Assembly (NCBI RefSeq): GCF_001043005.1
Contig: NZ_JYKZ01000017.1
Span: forward strand, 1 to 64,000
Direction of reading: 5' to 3'
Length of the DNA: 64,000 nucleotides
Source: Pseudomonas psychrophila
GTDB taxonomy: Bacteria; Pseudomonadota; Gammaproteobacteria; Pseudomonadales; Pseudomonadaceae
The notes beneath the pieces are model-generated. The model ran no database searches. It worked only from the letters and a program-made list of their open reading frames with translations, and was not told the DNA's origin. A program made the translations under genes and the position numbers. This document shows positions 7,653 to 16,827 of the stretch, piece after piece; position 1 is the first letter of the stretch, and the number at the start of each line of letters is the position of its first letter.

Positions 7653-9662
7653 CTAGCGTTTTAGCATCGCGCGTATATCGGCCAATGCCGTATTTCCGCG
7701 AACCGCCTTCACTTCGGTGGGGGTATCGTCGTTGCCTTCCCAGGCCAGATCGTCCGGGGGCAACTCATCGAGGAAGCGACTCGGCGCACAATCGATGATC
7801 TCGCCGTATTGCTTGCGCTTGGCGGCGAAGGTAAATGCCAGCGTCTCACGGGCACGGGTAATACCTACGTAGGCCAGACGCCGTTCTTCTTCAATAGTGT
7901 CCGTTTCTATGCTGGAGCGGTGCGGCAGGATTTCTTCTTCCATGCCCATGATGAACACGTACGGGAATTCCAGGCCCTTTGACGCGTGCAACGTCATCAT
8001 CTGCACGCCTTCGGCACCGTCTTCCTCTTCCTGCTGGCGCTCAAGCATGTCGCGCAGCACCAGCTTGCCGATGGCTTCCTCGATGGTCATGCCACCGTCT
8101 TCGTCTTTCTCAAGGGTGTTTTTCAACGCCTCGACCAAGAACCAGACGTTGGACATGCGGTAGTCCGCCGCCTTTTCACTGGAACTGTTGGTGCGCAGCC
8201 AGTTCTCGTAGTCGATGTCCATGATCATGCTGCGCAGCGCAGATATCGGGTCTTCGCCCGAACATTGTTGGCGCACGCGGTCCATAAAACGCTTGAAGCG
8301 CCCCAGACGATCAGTAAAGCGGGCATCCAGATGCTCGCCCAGGCCGATTTCATCGGTGGCGGCATACATCGAGATTTTGCGTTCGGTGGCGTAGTTACCG
8401 AGCTTTTCCAGCGTGGTCGAACCGATCTCGCGACGTGGGACGTTGATAACCCGCAGGAAGGCGTTGTCGTCATCCGGATTCACAATCAGACGGAAGTACG
8501 CCATCAGGTCTTTCACTTCCTGGCGCCCGAAGAAACTGTTACCACCCGACAAGCGATAGGGGATCTGATGGTGCTGCAGCTTCAACTCGATCAGTTTTGC
8601 CTGATAGTTACCGCGATACAGAATCGCAAAGTCGCTGTACGGCCGGTCGGTGCGCAGGTGCAGGGTAAGAATTTCGACGGCTACGCGCTCGGCCTCGGCA
8701 TCTTCGTTGCGACAGCGAATGACCCGTACTTCGTCGCCGTGGCCCATTTCACTCCACAGTTGCTTCTCGAACTCGTGTGGGTTGTTCGAAATCAGCACGT
8801 TGGCACAGCGCAGGATCCGACTGGTGGAGCGATAGTTTTGCTCCAGCATCACCACTTTCAGGGACGGGTAATCGTCCTTGAGCAACATCAGGTTTTCGGG
8901 CCGGGCGCCGCGCCAGGCGTAGATCGACTGGTCGTCGTCACCTACCACGGTGAACTGATTGCGCGTGCCGATCAGGTATTTCACCAACAAATACTGGCTG
9001 GCATTCGTGTCCTGATATTCGTCCACCAGCAGGTAGCGGACTTTGTTCTGCCACTTTTCACGAATATCGGCGTGTTCTTCGAACAGCTTCACCGGCAGCA
9101 GGATCAGGTCGTCAAAGTCCACTGCGTTGTAGGCCTTGAGCGTGCGCTGATAGGCCGTGTAGACAATGGCCGCTGTCTGCTCTTTAGGGCTGCGCGCGTT
9201 TTCCAGCGCCTGTGGCGGCAGGATCAGGTCGTTTTTCCACGAGCCGATCATGTTCTTGATTTCATCGACCCCGTCGTCGCCCGAGTATTCCTTTTGCATG
9301 ATGTCGGTCATCAGCGCTTTGACGTCAGCTTCGTCAAAGATCGAGAACCCCGGCTTATAGCCCAGCCGCGCATGCTCCTTGCGGATAATGTTCAGACCCA
9401 GGTTGTGGAACGTGCACACCGTCAAGCCTCGACCTTCACCCTTTTTAAGCAGGGTACCCACACGCTCTTTCATTTCGCGGGCGGCTTTATTGGTAAACGT
9501 CATGGCGACAATGTACTGGGCACGGATGCCACAGTTCTGGATCAGGTGCGCGATTTTGCGGGTAATCACGCTGGTTTTGCCGGAGCCCGCGCCGGCGAGC
9601 ACCAATAGAGGGCCGCCGACATAGCTCACGGCTTCTTGCTGCCGGGGATTGAGTCGGGACAT
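7653..9662 (-). CDS. rep: ATP-dependent DNA helicase Rep
   Basis: 669-residue UvrD/Rep superfamily 1A helicase that moves 3'-5' and assists replication forks. Motif I GAGSGKT lies about 25 residues in; motif II appears as LLVDEYQDTN, motif III as VVGDDDQSIYAWRGA, motif IV as LEQNYRS, motif V as TLHASKGLEF, and motif VI as VGITRAR. The start is ATG 9662 (MSRLNPRQQEAV), matching Rep. An upstream in-frame start at 9752 would add 30 unrelated residues. Length agrees with E. coli Rep (673). Confidence 0.97.
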   Translation of the reverse strand: MSRLNPRQQEAVSYVGGPLLVLAGAGSGKTSVITRKIAHLIQNCGIRAQYIVAMTFTNKAAREMKERVGTLLKKGEGRGLTVCTFHNLGLNIIRKEHARLGYKPGFSIFDEADVKALMTDIMQKEYSGDDGVDEIKNMIGSWKNDLILPPQALENARSPKEQTAAIVYTAYQRTLKAYNAVDFDDLILLPVKLFEEHADIREKWQNKVRYLLVDEYQDTNASQYLLVKYLIGTRNQFTVVGDDDQSIYAWRGARPENLMLLKDDYPSLKVVMLEQNYRSTSRILRCANVLISNNPHEFEKQLWSEMGHGDEVRVIRCRNEDAEAERVAVEILTLHLRTDRPYSDFAILYRGNYQAKLIELKLQHHQIPYRLSGGNSFFGRQEVKDLMAYFRLIVNPDDDNAFLRVINVPRREIGSTTLEKLGNYATERKISMYAATDEIGLGEHLDARFTDRLGRFKRFMDRVRQQCSGEDPISALRSMIMDIDYENWLRTNSSSEKAADYRMSNVWFLVEALKNTLEKDEDGGMTIEEAIGKLVLRDMLERQQEEEDGAEGVQMMTLHASKGLEFPYVFIMGMEEEILPHRSSIETDTIEEERRLAYVGITRARETLAFTFAAKRKQYGEIIDCAPSRFLDELPPDDLAWEGNDDTPTEVKAVRGNTALADIRAMLKR

Positions 9663-9856
9663 GACGAGATCAGGGGTCGTGTGTAAAAAGGGCGGGCATT
9701 TTAACAGGCTGAGCAAATATTGCTGCCTCTGTGCGACGGTGTGACATGCCACATCATCTTAATTTGCCGCTTTTGTTACTTTCGCGCAGGATGCCATGAG
9801 TATTTGCAGCTACCGTAGGGTTAATGCCGCGCGTACGTGTTTGATAACCAGTTTCA

Positions 9857-9884
9857 TTGCCATCGGTTGCTGGCACGTCATAAT
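9857..9884 (+). promoter_or_regulatory. candidate sigma-70 promoter for the GGDEF/EAL gene
   Basis: TTGCCA (9857-9862), a 16-bp spacer and CATAAT (9879-9884), 39 bp before the TTG start codon. The match is moderate and untested. Confidence 0.35.
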
Positions 9885-9923
9885 GGCCACCGCCCGAATT
9901 ATTGCAGAGTCTAGGGAGCTAGC

Positions 9924-11591
9924 TTGTCTACGCCTGTCGAACCCTTGCGTTTACTGCTATTGGCCGAAGAGCCATCTTGGGCAGTGTTATTGCGCGAGTG
10001 TCTGACGCCCATGGGAAATACGGCCGTCATGATGTGCGCGCCGAGCTGGGAATCAGTCAGCCATCTGTTCGAGAACGATCGCAATGCGCTGCTCCTGACC
10101 ACACCGGCGCTGCAGCCTCCAGCAGGCCGCTGCCGCTTGCCCACGGTTTTGCTGCTCGACACCGAGCCTGCAACGTCACCCCACGGGGTCAGCGACTGGT
10201 TGGTCAGCACCAGCCTGACTCCCGATGTTCTGCGCCGCTGCCTGCGTCATGTCCGCGAGCGTGGCCTGCTGGAACACACGCTGCAACGCCTGGCCGAAGA
10301 AGACCCGCTGACCGGCATCGCCAATCGTCAGGGATTCCAGACCCTGCTGGCTGTACGATTGGCCGAAAGTGACGGCCGCGGAATCGCCCTGGGTCATCTG
10401 GATCTGGACAACTTTCGCCACGCCAACGATGCGCTGGGCCATCAGGCCGGCGATCGCTTGATCTTGCAAGTGGTGGCGCGCCTCAAAAGCCAGCTCGAAG
10501 CCGGCGACCAACTGGCGCGCCTGGGCAGCGATGAGTTCGCCCTGCTAATCAATACCCATCGTGCGCCCGAGCGCGCGCAATGGATGGCCGAGCGCATTAC
10601 AGAAGTAATGGCCGAACCCTATTGGGTCGATGGTGAAAGCCTGCTGATCGGCTGCAGCCTGGGCATCGCCCATGCACGTGCCAATGCCGGGGCCGACCCG
10701 TTGATGTGGCACGCCCACATCGCCATGCAGCAAGCCAAAAGCACCCAGGGCTGCACCTTTCACGTATTTAACGAACGTATCAATCGCAATGCTCGCAGCC
10801 TGGCCGATCTCGAAAGCGAACTGCGCCGCGCCCTGCGCCGTGACGAACTGGAACTGCACTACCAGCCGCGCCTGGATCTGGGCACGGGCCAGATCGTCGG
10901 GCTGGAGGCGCTGGTGCGTTGGCGCCACACCGAGCGCGGCCTCCTGGCACCCAGCGAGTTTGTGCCCCTGGCAGAGCAGAGCGGACTGATTGTGCCGCTG
11001 GGTTACTGGGTTATCTCCCGCGCCCTGCGCGACATGCAGGCGCTACGCGAACGCGGGCTAGAACCATTGCACATGGCGGTCAACCTGTCGTTCCGCCAAT
11101 TTCAGGATAGCCAGCTGCTCTCGACCCTAAGCCGCTTGATCATCGAACGCGGGGTTGAAGCGCAATGGCTGGAGTTCGAACTGACAGAAACGGCCGTGAT
11201 GCGTCGCAGTGATCTGGTCAAGCAAACGATGGATGCACTGGGGCGACTCGGCGTACGCTTTTCGCTGGATGATTTCGGCACGGGGTTTTCATCATTTGTG
11301 CACCTCAACAGCCTGCCGATTGCGCTACTCAAGATCGACAAAAGCTTTGTGGGTGGCATGGAAGGCCGCGAAGAGAACCGCAAGTTGGTCCACGCCATGA
11401 TCAACCTGGCCCATAACCTGAAACTGGAAGTGGTCGCCGAAGGCGTCGAGACCCCTGAACAGCTTGCCCTTTTGCGCGATTTTGGCTGCGATCAGGTACA
11501 GGGTTATTTCATCAGCAAACCGCTGCCCTTGGCAGATCTGGTGGAATACTTGACCTTTGGGGCGCAGCAGCAGGTGCCAATTGCGCTCTAA
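9924..11591 (+). CDS. GGDEF/EAL protein, likely cyclic-di-GMP phosphodiesterase
   Basis: 555 residues. The first ~125 form a receiver-like domain without an obvious phosphoacceptor pattern. Residues ~128-285 are a GGDEF domain whose signature reads GSDEF. The rest is an EAL domain with the catalytic set intact: EALVRW, N in NLSFRQF, ELTETA, DDFGTGFSS, K in LLKIDKSF, VVAEGVET, and QGYFISKP. The expected activity is therefore hydrolysis of cyclic-di-GMP, with the GGDEF half possibly regulatory. Its place downstream of rep matches PA5295 (ProE) of P. aeruginosa, which affects exopolysaccharide. The start is TTG at 9924 with AGGGAG upstream. It converges with the MATE gene with only 2 bp between stops. 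Confidence 0.85.
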   Translation: MSTPVEPLRLLLLAEEPSWAVLLRECLTPMGNTAVMMCAPSWESVSHLFENDRNALLLTTPALQPPAGRCRLPTVLLLDTEPATSPHGVSDWLVSTSLTPDVLRRCLRHVRERGLLEHTLQRLAEEDPLTGIANRQGFQTLLAVRLAESDGRGIALGHLDLDNFRHANDALGHQAGDRLILQVVARLKSQLEAGDQLARLGSDEFALLINTHRAPERAQWMAERITEVMAEPYWVDGESLLIGCSLGIAHARANAGADPLMWHAHIAMQQAKSTQGCTFHVFNERINRNARSLADLESELRRALRRDELELHYQPRLDLGTGQIVGLEALVRWRHTERGLLAPSEFVPLAEQSGLIVPLGYWVISRALRDMQALRERGLEPLHMAVNLSFRQFQDSQLLSTLSRLIIERGVEAQWLEFELTETAVMRRSDLVKQTMDALGRLGVRFSLDDFGTGFSSFVHLNSLPIALLKIDKSFVGGMEGREENRKLVHAMINLAHNLKLEVVAEGVETPEQLALLRDFGCDQVQGYFISKPLPLADLVEYLTFGAQQQVPIAL

Positions 11592-11593
11592 GG

Positions 11594-13009
11594 TTAAGGG
11601 CAAACTTCTGTAGCAGCTGCTACGCCCGCCACTTTCGCCGCCTTGCGCTCCTGCTTGATCATGCGGCGCATCTTCCACTCGAACGCCAGCGTCAAACTGA
11701 TAGACGCACAGGCCAGGCCCAGCGCCAGGCCCCACCACACGCCGGTAGGGCCCCAGCCGAAAGTAAATGCCAGCAGCCAGGCCATCGGTGCGCCAATCAC
11801 CCAATAGCAAAACAGCCCCACCAAAAATGTTGTCTTGGCATCCTTGAGCCCTCGAATGGCACCCATCGCAATGGTCTGTGCACCATCGAACAGTTCAAAC
11901 CAGGCAGCCACCGCCAACAGGCTCACCGCCAACTCGAACACCGGGCGGAACGCCGGATCGTTGTAATCCAGGAACAAACCGATGAGTTGGGTCGGCAAGA
12001 ACCAGAACACCACAGAGAAGCCCAGCATGATCACCGCACCGCAGCCGATCCCGACCCGGCCCGCCAGCCGCGCCCGCTGCAAATCGCCGCCTCCATAGTG
12101 CTGGCCAATGCGCATGGTAATGGCGTACGACATGCCCGCCGGAACCATAAACGCCACCGAGACGATTTGCAGCGCAATCTGATGCGCTGCCAGTTGCGTG
12201 CTGCCCATAGTGCCCATGCACAGCGCCGCGAAAGCAAATAGCCCGACCTCCACCGCGTAGGTGCCGCCAATCGGCAAACCGAGACGCCACAGTTCCCGCA
12301 AGTAAGTCAGATTGATACGCGACAGGCCCTTGCTGATTGGATACGCGTCATAGGCCGGATGACGATGGATATGCCAGGCCAGGCCCAGCGCCATGCAAGT
12401 CGCCACAATCGCCGTGACCAGACCGATACCCATCAAGCCCAGCTTTGGCAGGCCGAACATCCCGGTAATCAATGCGTAATTGAGCAGGAAGTTGGCCACG
12501 GTACCGATCAGGCTGATCACCATCACGGGCGTAGCCCGACCCATTGCACTGGTAAAGCCGCGCAAGGCCATGAAGGTCATATAGCCGGGCAGGGCAAACG
12601 GTAACAGCATCAGAAACTGACCAGCAGCCTCAACGTTGGTGGGCGTCTGGCCGAACAACAGCAACAGCGGTTTGATATTCCAGAGCATCACCGCGCCTGC
12701 CAGCGCCAACCCCCAGGCCAGCCACAGCCCGGCCTGTGTCAGACGGGTCGCACCTTCGATATCCCCCGCGCCCTGGCGAATCGACACCAGCGTGCCCACG
12801 GCAGCAATCACACCAATACAAAAAATCGACACGAACGAGTAACTGGCTGCACCCAGGCTCCCGCCAGCCAGAGCCTCGGGGCTCAGGCGCGCCATCATCA
12901 GCGTATCGGTCAGCACCATCAGCATGTGAGCCAACTGAGAGGCGATCAGCGGCCCCGCCAGCCGCATAATGGCCCAGAGTTCGATACGTGCAGGATGCTG
13001 TTTGATCAT
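11594..13009 (-). CDS. MATE-family multidrug exporter (NorM/PmpM-like)
   Basis: Polytopic membrane protein of about 471 residues with the twelve-helix MATE layout. The N-terminal segment LAGPLIASQLAHMLMVLTDTLMM carries the family signature. GFTSAMGRATPV and IGLVTAIVATCM follow in the first half, and LAAHQIALQIVSVAFMVPAG in the second. MATE transporters expel cationic drugs and dyes using sodium or protons. I chose ATG 13009 because family members begin a few residues before the first helix. An in-frame ATG at 13096 would add 29 residues. Neither has a strong ribosome binding site. It is divergent from a LysR gene, a common arrangement for regulated exporters. Confidence 0.85.
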   Translation of the reverse strand: MIKQHPARIELWAIMRLAGPLIASQLAHMLMVLTDTLMMARLSPEALAGGSLGAASYSFVSIFCIGVIAAVGTLVSIRQGAGDIEGATRLTQAGLWLAWGLALAGAVMLWNIKPLLLLFGQTPTNVEAAGQFLMLLPFALPGYMTFMALRGFTSAMGRATPVMVISLIGTVANFLLNYALITGMFGLPKLGLMGIGLVTAIVATCMALGLAWHIHRHPAYDAYPISKGLSRINLTYLRELWRLGLPIGGTYAVEVGLFAFAALCMGTMGSTQLAAHQIALQIVSVAFMVPAGMSYAITMRIGQHYGGGDLQRARLAGRVGIGCGAVIMLGFSVVFWFLPTQLIGLFLDYNDPAFRPVFELAVSLLAVAAWFELFDGAQTIAMGAIRGLKDAKTTFLVGLFCYWVIGAPMAWLLAFTFGWGPTGVWWGLALGLACASISLTLAFEWKMRRMIKQERKAAKVAGVAAATEVCP

Positions 13010-13161
13010 CTTTGAGATTTCTATAGGTGCGTTGAAAGGCTTGATTCTCGGCGCGTTGAGTGTTTTAAGCAAAGGGATAAAAACGATCAGTGGCATGATT
13101 AAAACTCATGCAAAAGCTTATATTTCAAACCTCGGCCAGTTGCACCATAGGAACAATCTCA

Positions 13162-14082
13162 ATGTCTCGTAGCCTTCCACCTCTTTATGCCTTGCGTGCC
13201 TTTGAAGCGGCAGCTCGCCATAGCTCGTTTACCCGAGCGGGAGAAGAGCTGTCGATCACTCAAAGCGCCGTCAGCCGGCATATCAAGACCCTTGAAGCGC
13301 ATTTCGCCTGCCGATTGTTCCAGCGCAGTGGTCGCAGCCTGCAGCTCACTGAAGCCGCCCGCCTGTTGCTGCCGGGTGTGCGCGAAGGTTTTGCCGCGCT
13401 GGAGCGTGCCTGCACCACTTTGCGTGCCGAAGATGACACCTTGCGCATGAAAGCCCCCTCGACCCTGACCATGCGCTGGCTACTGGCCCGCCTGAGCCGG
13501 TTTCGCCACCTGCAAGCAGGTAACGAGGTGCAGCTGACCAGTGCCTGGATGGATATCGACAATGTGGATTTCAATCAGGAACCGTTCGACTGCGCCGTCC
13601 TGTTGAGCAACGGCCACTTTCCGCCGGACTGGGAGGCCACGCTGCTGTTTGCGGAAATGTTGATCCCGGTCGGTGCGCCAAATGTTCTGGACGATCAGCC
13701 CTGGGACGCCAAACGGCTGGCCGCCACCGAGCTCTTGCACCCCACGCCCGACCGCCGTGACTGGCGCCGCTGGCTCGACTGCATGGGCCTGAGCGGGCAA
13801 GTATCACTCAAGGGCGGGCAGGTTTTTGACACTCTGGAGCTGGGCATGATCGCTGCCGCCCGGGGTTACGGGATCTCTATGGGTGACTTGCTGATGGTTG
13901 CCGAAGACGTTGCCCAGGGTCGCCTGAGCCTGCCATTCCCGGCCGCCGTGGCCAGCGGCGAAAACTACTACCTGGTCTGGCCCAAGACCCGCCCTGGTGG
14001 TGAGCGCCTGCGCCGTCTGAGCGACTTTTTGCAACATGAAGTCGCCGCCATGGAGCTCCCTGCGGTGGAGCAGTTGAAATAG
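13162..14082 (+). CDS. LysR-family regulator, GcvA/AmpR type
   Basis: 306-residue LysR regulator. The HTH covers about residues 6-65 (LPPLYALRAFEAAARHSSFTRAGEEL, then SAVSRHIKTLE). The leading PPL.ALRAFEA pattern is typical of the GcvA/AmpR subgroup. The effector domain includes STLTMRWLLARLSRF and a C-terminal GYGISMGDLLM. The start is ATG 13162 (MSRSLPPLY) preceded by TAGGAAC. It is divergent from the MATE exporter, so control of that exporter is plausible but only inferred. Confidence 0.85.
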   Translation: MSRSLPPLYALRAFEAAARHSSFTRAGEELSITQSAVSRHIKTLEAHFACRLFQRSGRSLQLTEAARLLLPGVREGFAALERACTTLRAEDDTLRMKAPSTLTMRWLLARLSRFRHLQAGNEVQLTSAWMDIDNVDFNQEPFDCAVLLSNGHFPPDWEATLLFAEMLIPVGAPNVLDDQPWDAKRLAATELLHPTPDRRDWRRWLDCMGLSGQVSLKGGQVFDTLELGMIAAARGYGISMGDLLMVAEDVAQGRLSLPFPAAVASGENYYLVWPKTRPGGERLRRLSDFLQHEVAAMELPAVEQLK

Positions 14083-14091
14083 CTCCGCTCA

Positions 14092-15585
14092 TCACCCGGT
14101 AACCGGCCGATACTGCAACGCCTGCGCCAGATGCGTGCGCTCAATAGTTTGCACCTGCTCCAGATCGGCCAACGTCCTTGCCACCTTCAACAACCGGTGG
14201 GCCGCTCGCAGCGACAAACTCATCCGCTCGCAGGCAGTCTCCAGCCAGGCGTTGTCCACAGCACTCAGCCGGCATTGAGCGCGCACCCCCGATAAATCAA
14301 GAAAGGCATTGGCACATCCCTGACGTTGCAACTGGCGTTCGCGCGCTACTGCCACTAATGCAGCCGACGTGGCCGTGGTATCGCCAGAGGCAAGGGGCGG
14401 GTTGAGCGACGTGGTCTCGCGCGCCACGGTCAGATGCAAATCAATGCGGTCGAGCAACGGTCCGGACAGTTTGTTGCGATACCGCTGGATCTGCTCCGGG
14501 GTACAACGGCAGCGGGCAGTGGGCTCACCAAGATATCCACAGGGGCAGGGGTTCATGGCCGCGACCAGTTGGAAGCGCGCCGGAAAGCGCATTCGATCCC
14601 GGGCGCGGGCAATCACGATAAAACCGCTCTCCATTGGCTCCCTCAACACTTCCAGCACCTTGCGATCAAACTCGGGAAGCTCATCAAGAAATAACACCCC
14701 GTGATGCGCCAGCGTGATCTCGCCGGGTTGTGGCTTTGAGCCGCCCCCCACCAGTGCAGGGCCGGAGGCCGAGTGGTGAGGCTGACGAAACGGGCGTTGT
14801 GGCCAGCAGTTCAGGGGCACGTGGCTGACCACGGACTGAATGGCCGCGACCTCTAACGCCTCCTGCTCAGTGAGCGGTGGCAACAAGCCGGGCAGGCGGC
14901 TGGCCAGCAAGGTTTTCCCGGTGCCGGGCGGGCCGGTAAATAACACATTGTGGCTGCCGGCGGCGGCAATCAGTAACGCCCGTTTTGCCGAAAGCTGTCC
15001 CTGGACATCGATCAGGTCGGGATAAGGTTTGCTCAACTGCTGCAAGCCGCTGGCGACATAAGGCTCAATCACTTCGCGCGCCGCGAAATGCGCCACCACC
15101 TGCAACAAATGTTCGACCGCAATCACCGTCAGCCCGGATGCAAGGCAGGCCTCTTCGGCATTGGCCAGCGGCACCACCAACGCTCGGCCTGCAGCCCGGG
15201 CCGCCAACGCGGCAGGTAAAACCCCCTGAACGGACCTGATTGCACCCGACAACGCCAACTCACCCAAACACTCCACCTGCTCCAGCGCCGCAGCCGGTAT
15301 TTGCCCGCTGGCCGCCAAAATCCCCAGGGCAATGGCCACATCAAAACGCCCGCCGTCTTTGGGTAGATCGGCGGGTGCCAAGTTAAGAGTGATTCGCCGG
15401 GCCGGGAAATCCAGCCCGCAATTGAGGATCGCGCTGCGCACCCGATCCTTGCTTTCCTTGACCGCGGCTTCAGGCAAACCGACCAGTGTTAAGGCGGGTA
15501 ATCCATTGGCCAGATGCGCTTCGACCATAACGGCAGGCGCCTCGACACCGACCTGGGCGCGGCTGTAAACGATAGCCAGAGCCAT
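14092..15585 (-). CDS. comM: ComM/YifB-family AAA+ ATPase (Mg chelatase-like)
   Basis: 497-residue ComM, a hexameric AAA+ helicase that promotes branch migration during natural transformation. An N-terminal Lon-protease-like fold (VEAHLANGLPALTLVGLPEAAV) precedes the Mg-chelatase AAA+ core with Walker A GPPGTGKT, Walker B VLFLDELPEF, and the zinc-like cysteine cluster in NPCPCGY...CRCT. The C-terminal helical domain ends the protein. Length matches the family (~500). It converges with the LysR gene with 9 bp between. Confidence 0.93.
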   Translation of the reverse strand: MALAIVYSRAQVGVEAPAVMVEAHLANGLPALTLVGLPEAAVKESKDRVRSAILNCGLDFPARRITLNLAPADLPKDGGRFDVAIALGILAASGQIPAAALEQVECLGELALSGAIRSVQGVLPAALAARAAGRALVVPLANAEEACLASGLTVIAVEHLLQVVAHFAAREVIEPYVASGLQQLSKPYPDLIDVQGQLSAKRALLIAAAGSHNVLFTGPPGTGKTLLASRLPGLLPPLTEQEALEVAAIQSVVSHVPLNCWPQRPFRQPHHSASGPALVGGGSKPQPGEITLAHHGVLFLDELPEFDRKVLEVLREPMESGFIVIARARDRMRFPARFQLVAAMNPCPCGYLGEPTARCRCTPEQIQRYRNKLSGPLLDRIDLHLTVARETTSLNPPLASGDTTATSAALVAVARERQLQRQGCANAFLDLSGVRAQCRLSAVDNAWLETACERMSLSLRAAHRLLKVARTLADLEQVQTIERTHLAQALQYRPVTG

Positions 15586-15735
15586 GACTCATTCCTTGAG
15601 TTCGCAAAAGACTCATCCTGCGCGAATCAGGAGCCGAGGGCAGAGGTGTAATGGATACGGGATGTGAACAGGCATGCAAACACGACCGGCGAGCTGCCAA
15701 AGTGCGGTTGCATAAAGCGCACAATCCTCTAAAAT

Positions 15736-15750
15736 TAACGAATAACGTTA
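15736..15750. promoter_or_regulatory. probable operator of the higBA pair
   Basis: The inverted repeat TAACG-AATAA-CGTTA ends 10 bp before the toxin start codon. HigA-type antitoxins repress their own operon through palindromes in this position. A role here is inferred. Confidence 0.5.
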
Positions 15751-15760
15751 CCCATTAATT

Positions 15761-16039
15761 ATGATAATAAACTTCAAGTGCTGCAGAACTGAACGTCTGT
15801 TCCGAAGTGGCAAGACCCGCGCATGGTCAGACATTATCAATGTGGTAGAACGCAAACTAACGATGCTAGATGCTGCATCCGTGCTGTCCGATTTACTGTC
15901 GCCTCCTGGCAATCGGCTCGAAGCGTTGGGCGGCAATCGCAAAGGCCAGCACAGCATTCGCATCAATGCACAATGGCGAATCTGCTTCATCTGGGGCGCG
16001 AATGGCCCTGAAGCGGTAGAAATCGTTGATTATCACTGA
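15761..16039 (+). CDS. higB: HigB/GraT-family toxin (RelE superfamily)
   Basis: 92-residue RelE-superfamily toxin of the HigB (host inhibition of growth) type, a ribosome-dependent mRNA interferase. Family features seen are the N-terminal TERLFRSGK, the middle LSPPGNRLEALGGNRKGQHSIRIN and the C-terminal WRICFIWGANGPEAVEIVDYH. Toxin-first order and a 7-bp gap to the antitoxin are standard for HigBA and for the P. putida GraTA pair. The pair sits between comM and a VOC gene, a point where related genomes as I recall them have no toxin-antitoxin genes, which suggests acquisition. Confidence 0.88.
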   Translation: MIINFKCCRTERLFRSGKTRAWSDIINVVERKLTMLDAASVLSDLLSPPGNRLEALGGNRKGQHSIRINAQWRICFIWGANGPEAVEIVDYH

Positions 16040-16046
16040 GGTCATC

Positions 16047-16352
16047 ATGATCAAGAACGGCATGCGCCCGGTTCATCCGGGTGAAATCCTTAAAGAGGAA
16101 TATCTGGAGCCACTGAGTCTCTCGGCCGCTGCGCTGGCCAGAGCGCTCAAGGTGTCCACACCGACGGTGAACGATATCGTGCTGCAGCGTCGTGGTGTCA
16201 GTGCCGATATGGCCTTGCGGCTGGCGATTTGCCTTGAGACGACCCCTGAGTTCTGGCTGAACCTGCAAACCACTTACGATCTGCGCAAAGCACAAATCGA
16301 ACGTGGCGCAGCGATTCGCGAGCAGGTTGAACCCATTCACCACTGCGCCTGA
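16047..16352 (+). CDS. higA: HigA/GraA-family antitoxin
   Basis: 101-residue XRE-type antitoxin with the HigA opening MRPVHPGEILKEEYLEPL. The helix-turn-helix ALARALKVSTPTVNDIVLQRRGVS and the closing PEFWLNLQTTYDLRKA are typical. It binds and neutralises HigB and represses the operon. The start is ATG 16047 behind GAGGTC. An in-frame start at 16026, inside higB, is less likely. Its stop lies 1 bp from the stop of the convergent VOC gene. Confidence 0.88.
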   Translation: MIKNGMRPVHPGEILKEEYLEPLSLSAAALARALKVSTPTVNDIVLQRRGVSADMALRLAICLETTPEFWLNLQTTYDLRKAQIERGAAIREQVEPIHHCA

Positions 16353-16353
16353 T

Positions 16354-16782
16354 TCACGCCCCCAGCGCTTTGGTGCCCAGATCTTCTGCAAAACGCAACA
16401 AGTAGCCATCGGGATCGAGCACCAAAAAGTTGCGTTCGCCAAACAACACCTCGTTGCTGCGATACCAGCGTTCTTCCAGAGGTTTTCGCAAGCTGTGACC
16501 TGCGGCTTCAAGGCGCTGGATCAGCCCCTGGGCATCCGGGCATTTGATCGACAGGTTCATGCCGCGACCAAACGGCGGCTCTAGCGGCCCGACACGCCAG
16601 GAAGACGCTTCAAGGTCATCCTGCTCCAGCATCAACTGGCTGCCATGGAACGACAAAAATGCAAAGTGATGCTCGGGCCGTTGATACTCGATCCTGAAAC
16701 CGAGTACTTCACAGTAGAAAGACAGACTGCGCGAAAGGTCCGAGACGATCATCTCGGGAACCAGCGGATTCATCACCAACAT
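16354..16782 (-). CDS. VOC/glyoxalase-like (bleomycin-resistance fold) protein
   Basis: 142-residue single vicinal-oxygen-chelate fold protein. The first beta-alpha-beta unit includes VPEMIVSDLSRSLSFYCEVLGF, and the end has NFLVLDPDGYLLRFAEDLG, the usual last metal-ligand region. Such proteins range from dioxygenases to drug-binding proteins. No specific role can be given. The start is ATG 16782 with AAGGA upstream. Confidence 0.8.
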   Translation of the reverse strand: MLVMNPLVPEMIVSDLSRSLSFYCEVLGFRIEYQRPEHHFAFLSFHGSQLMLEQDDLEASSWRVGPLEPPFGRGMNLSIKCPDAQGLIQRLEAAGHSLRKPLEERWYRSNEVLFGERNFLVLDPDGYLLRFAEDLGTKALGA

Positions 16783-16827
16783 ACTCAAACATCCTTGTTT
16801 CAATGAGCGACGCACCGGCTTCGAGCG

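Noticed and set aside
7986..9608. A 540-codon open frame on the plus strand opposite rep
   Set aside because: It is a shadow of the high-GC rep gene; it has no domain, and rep carries all helicase motifs on the other strand.
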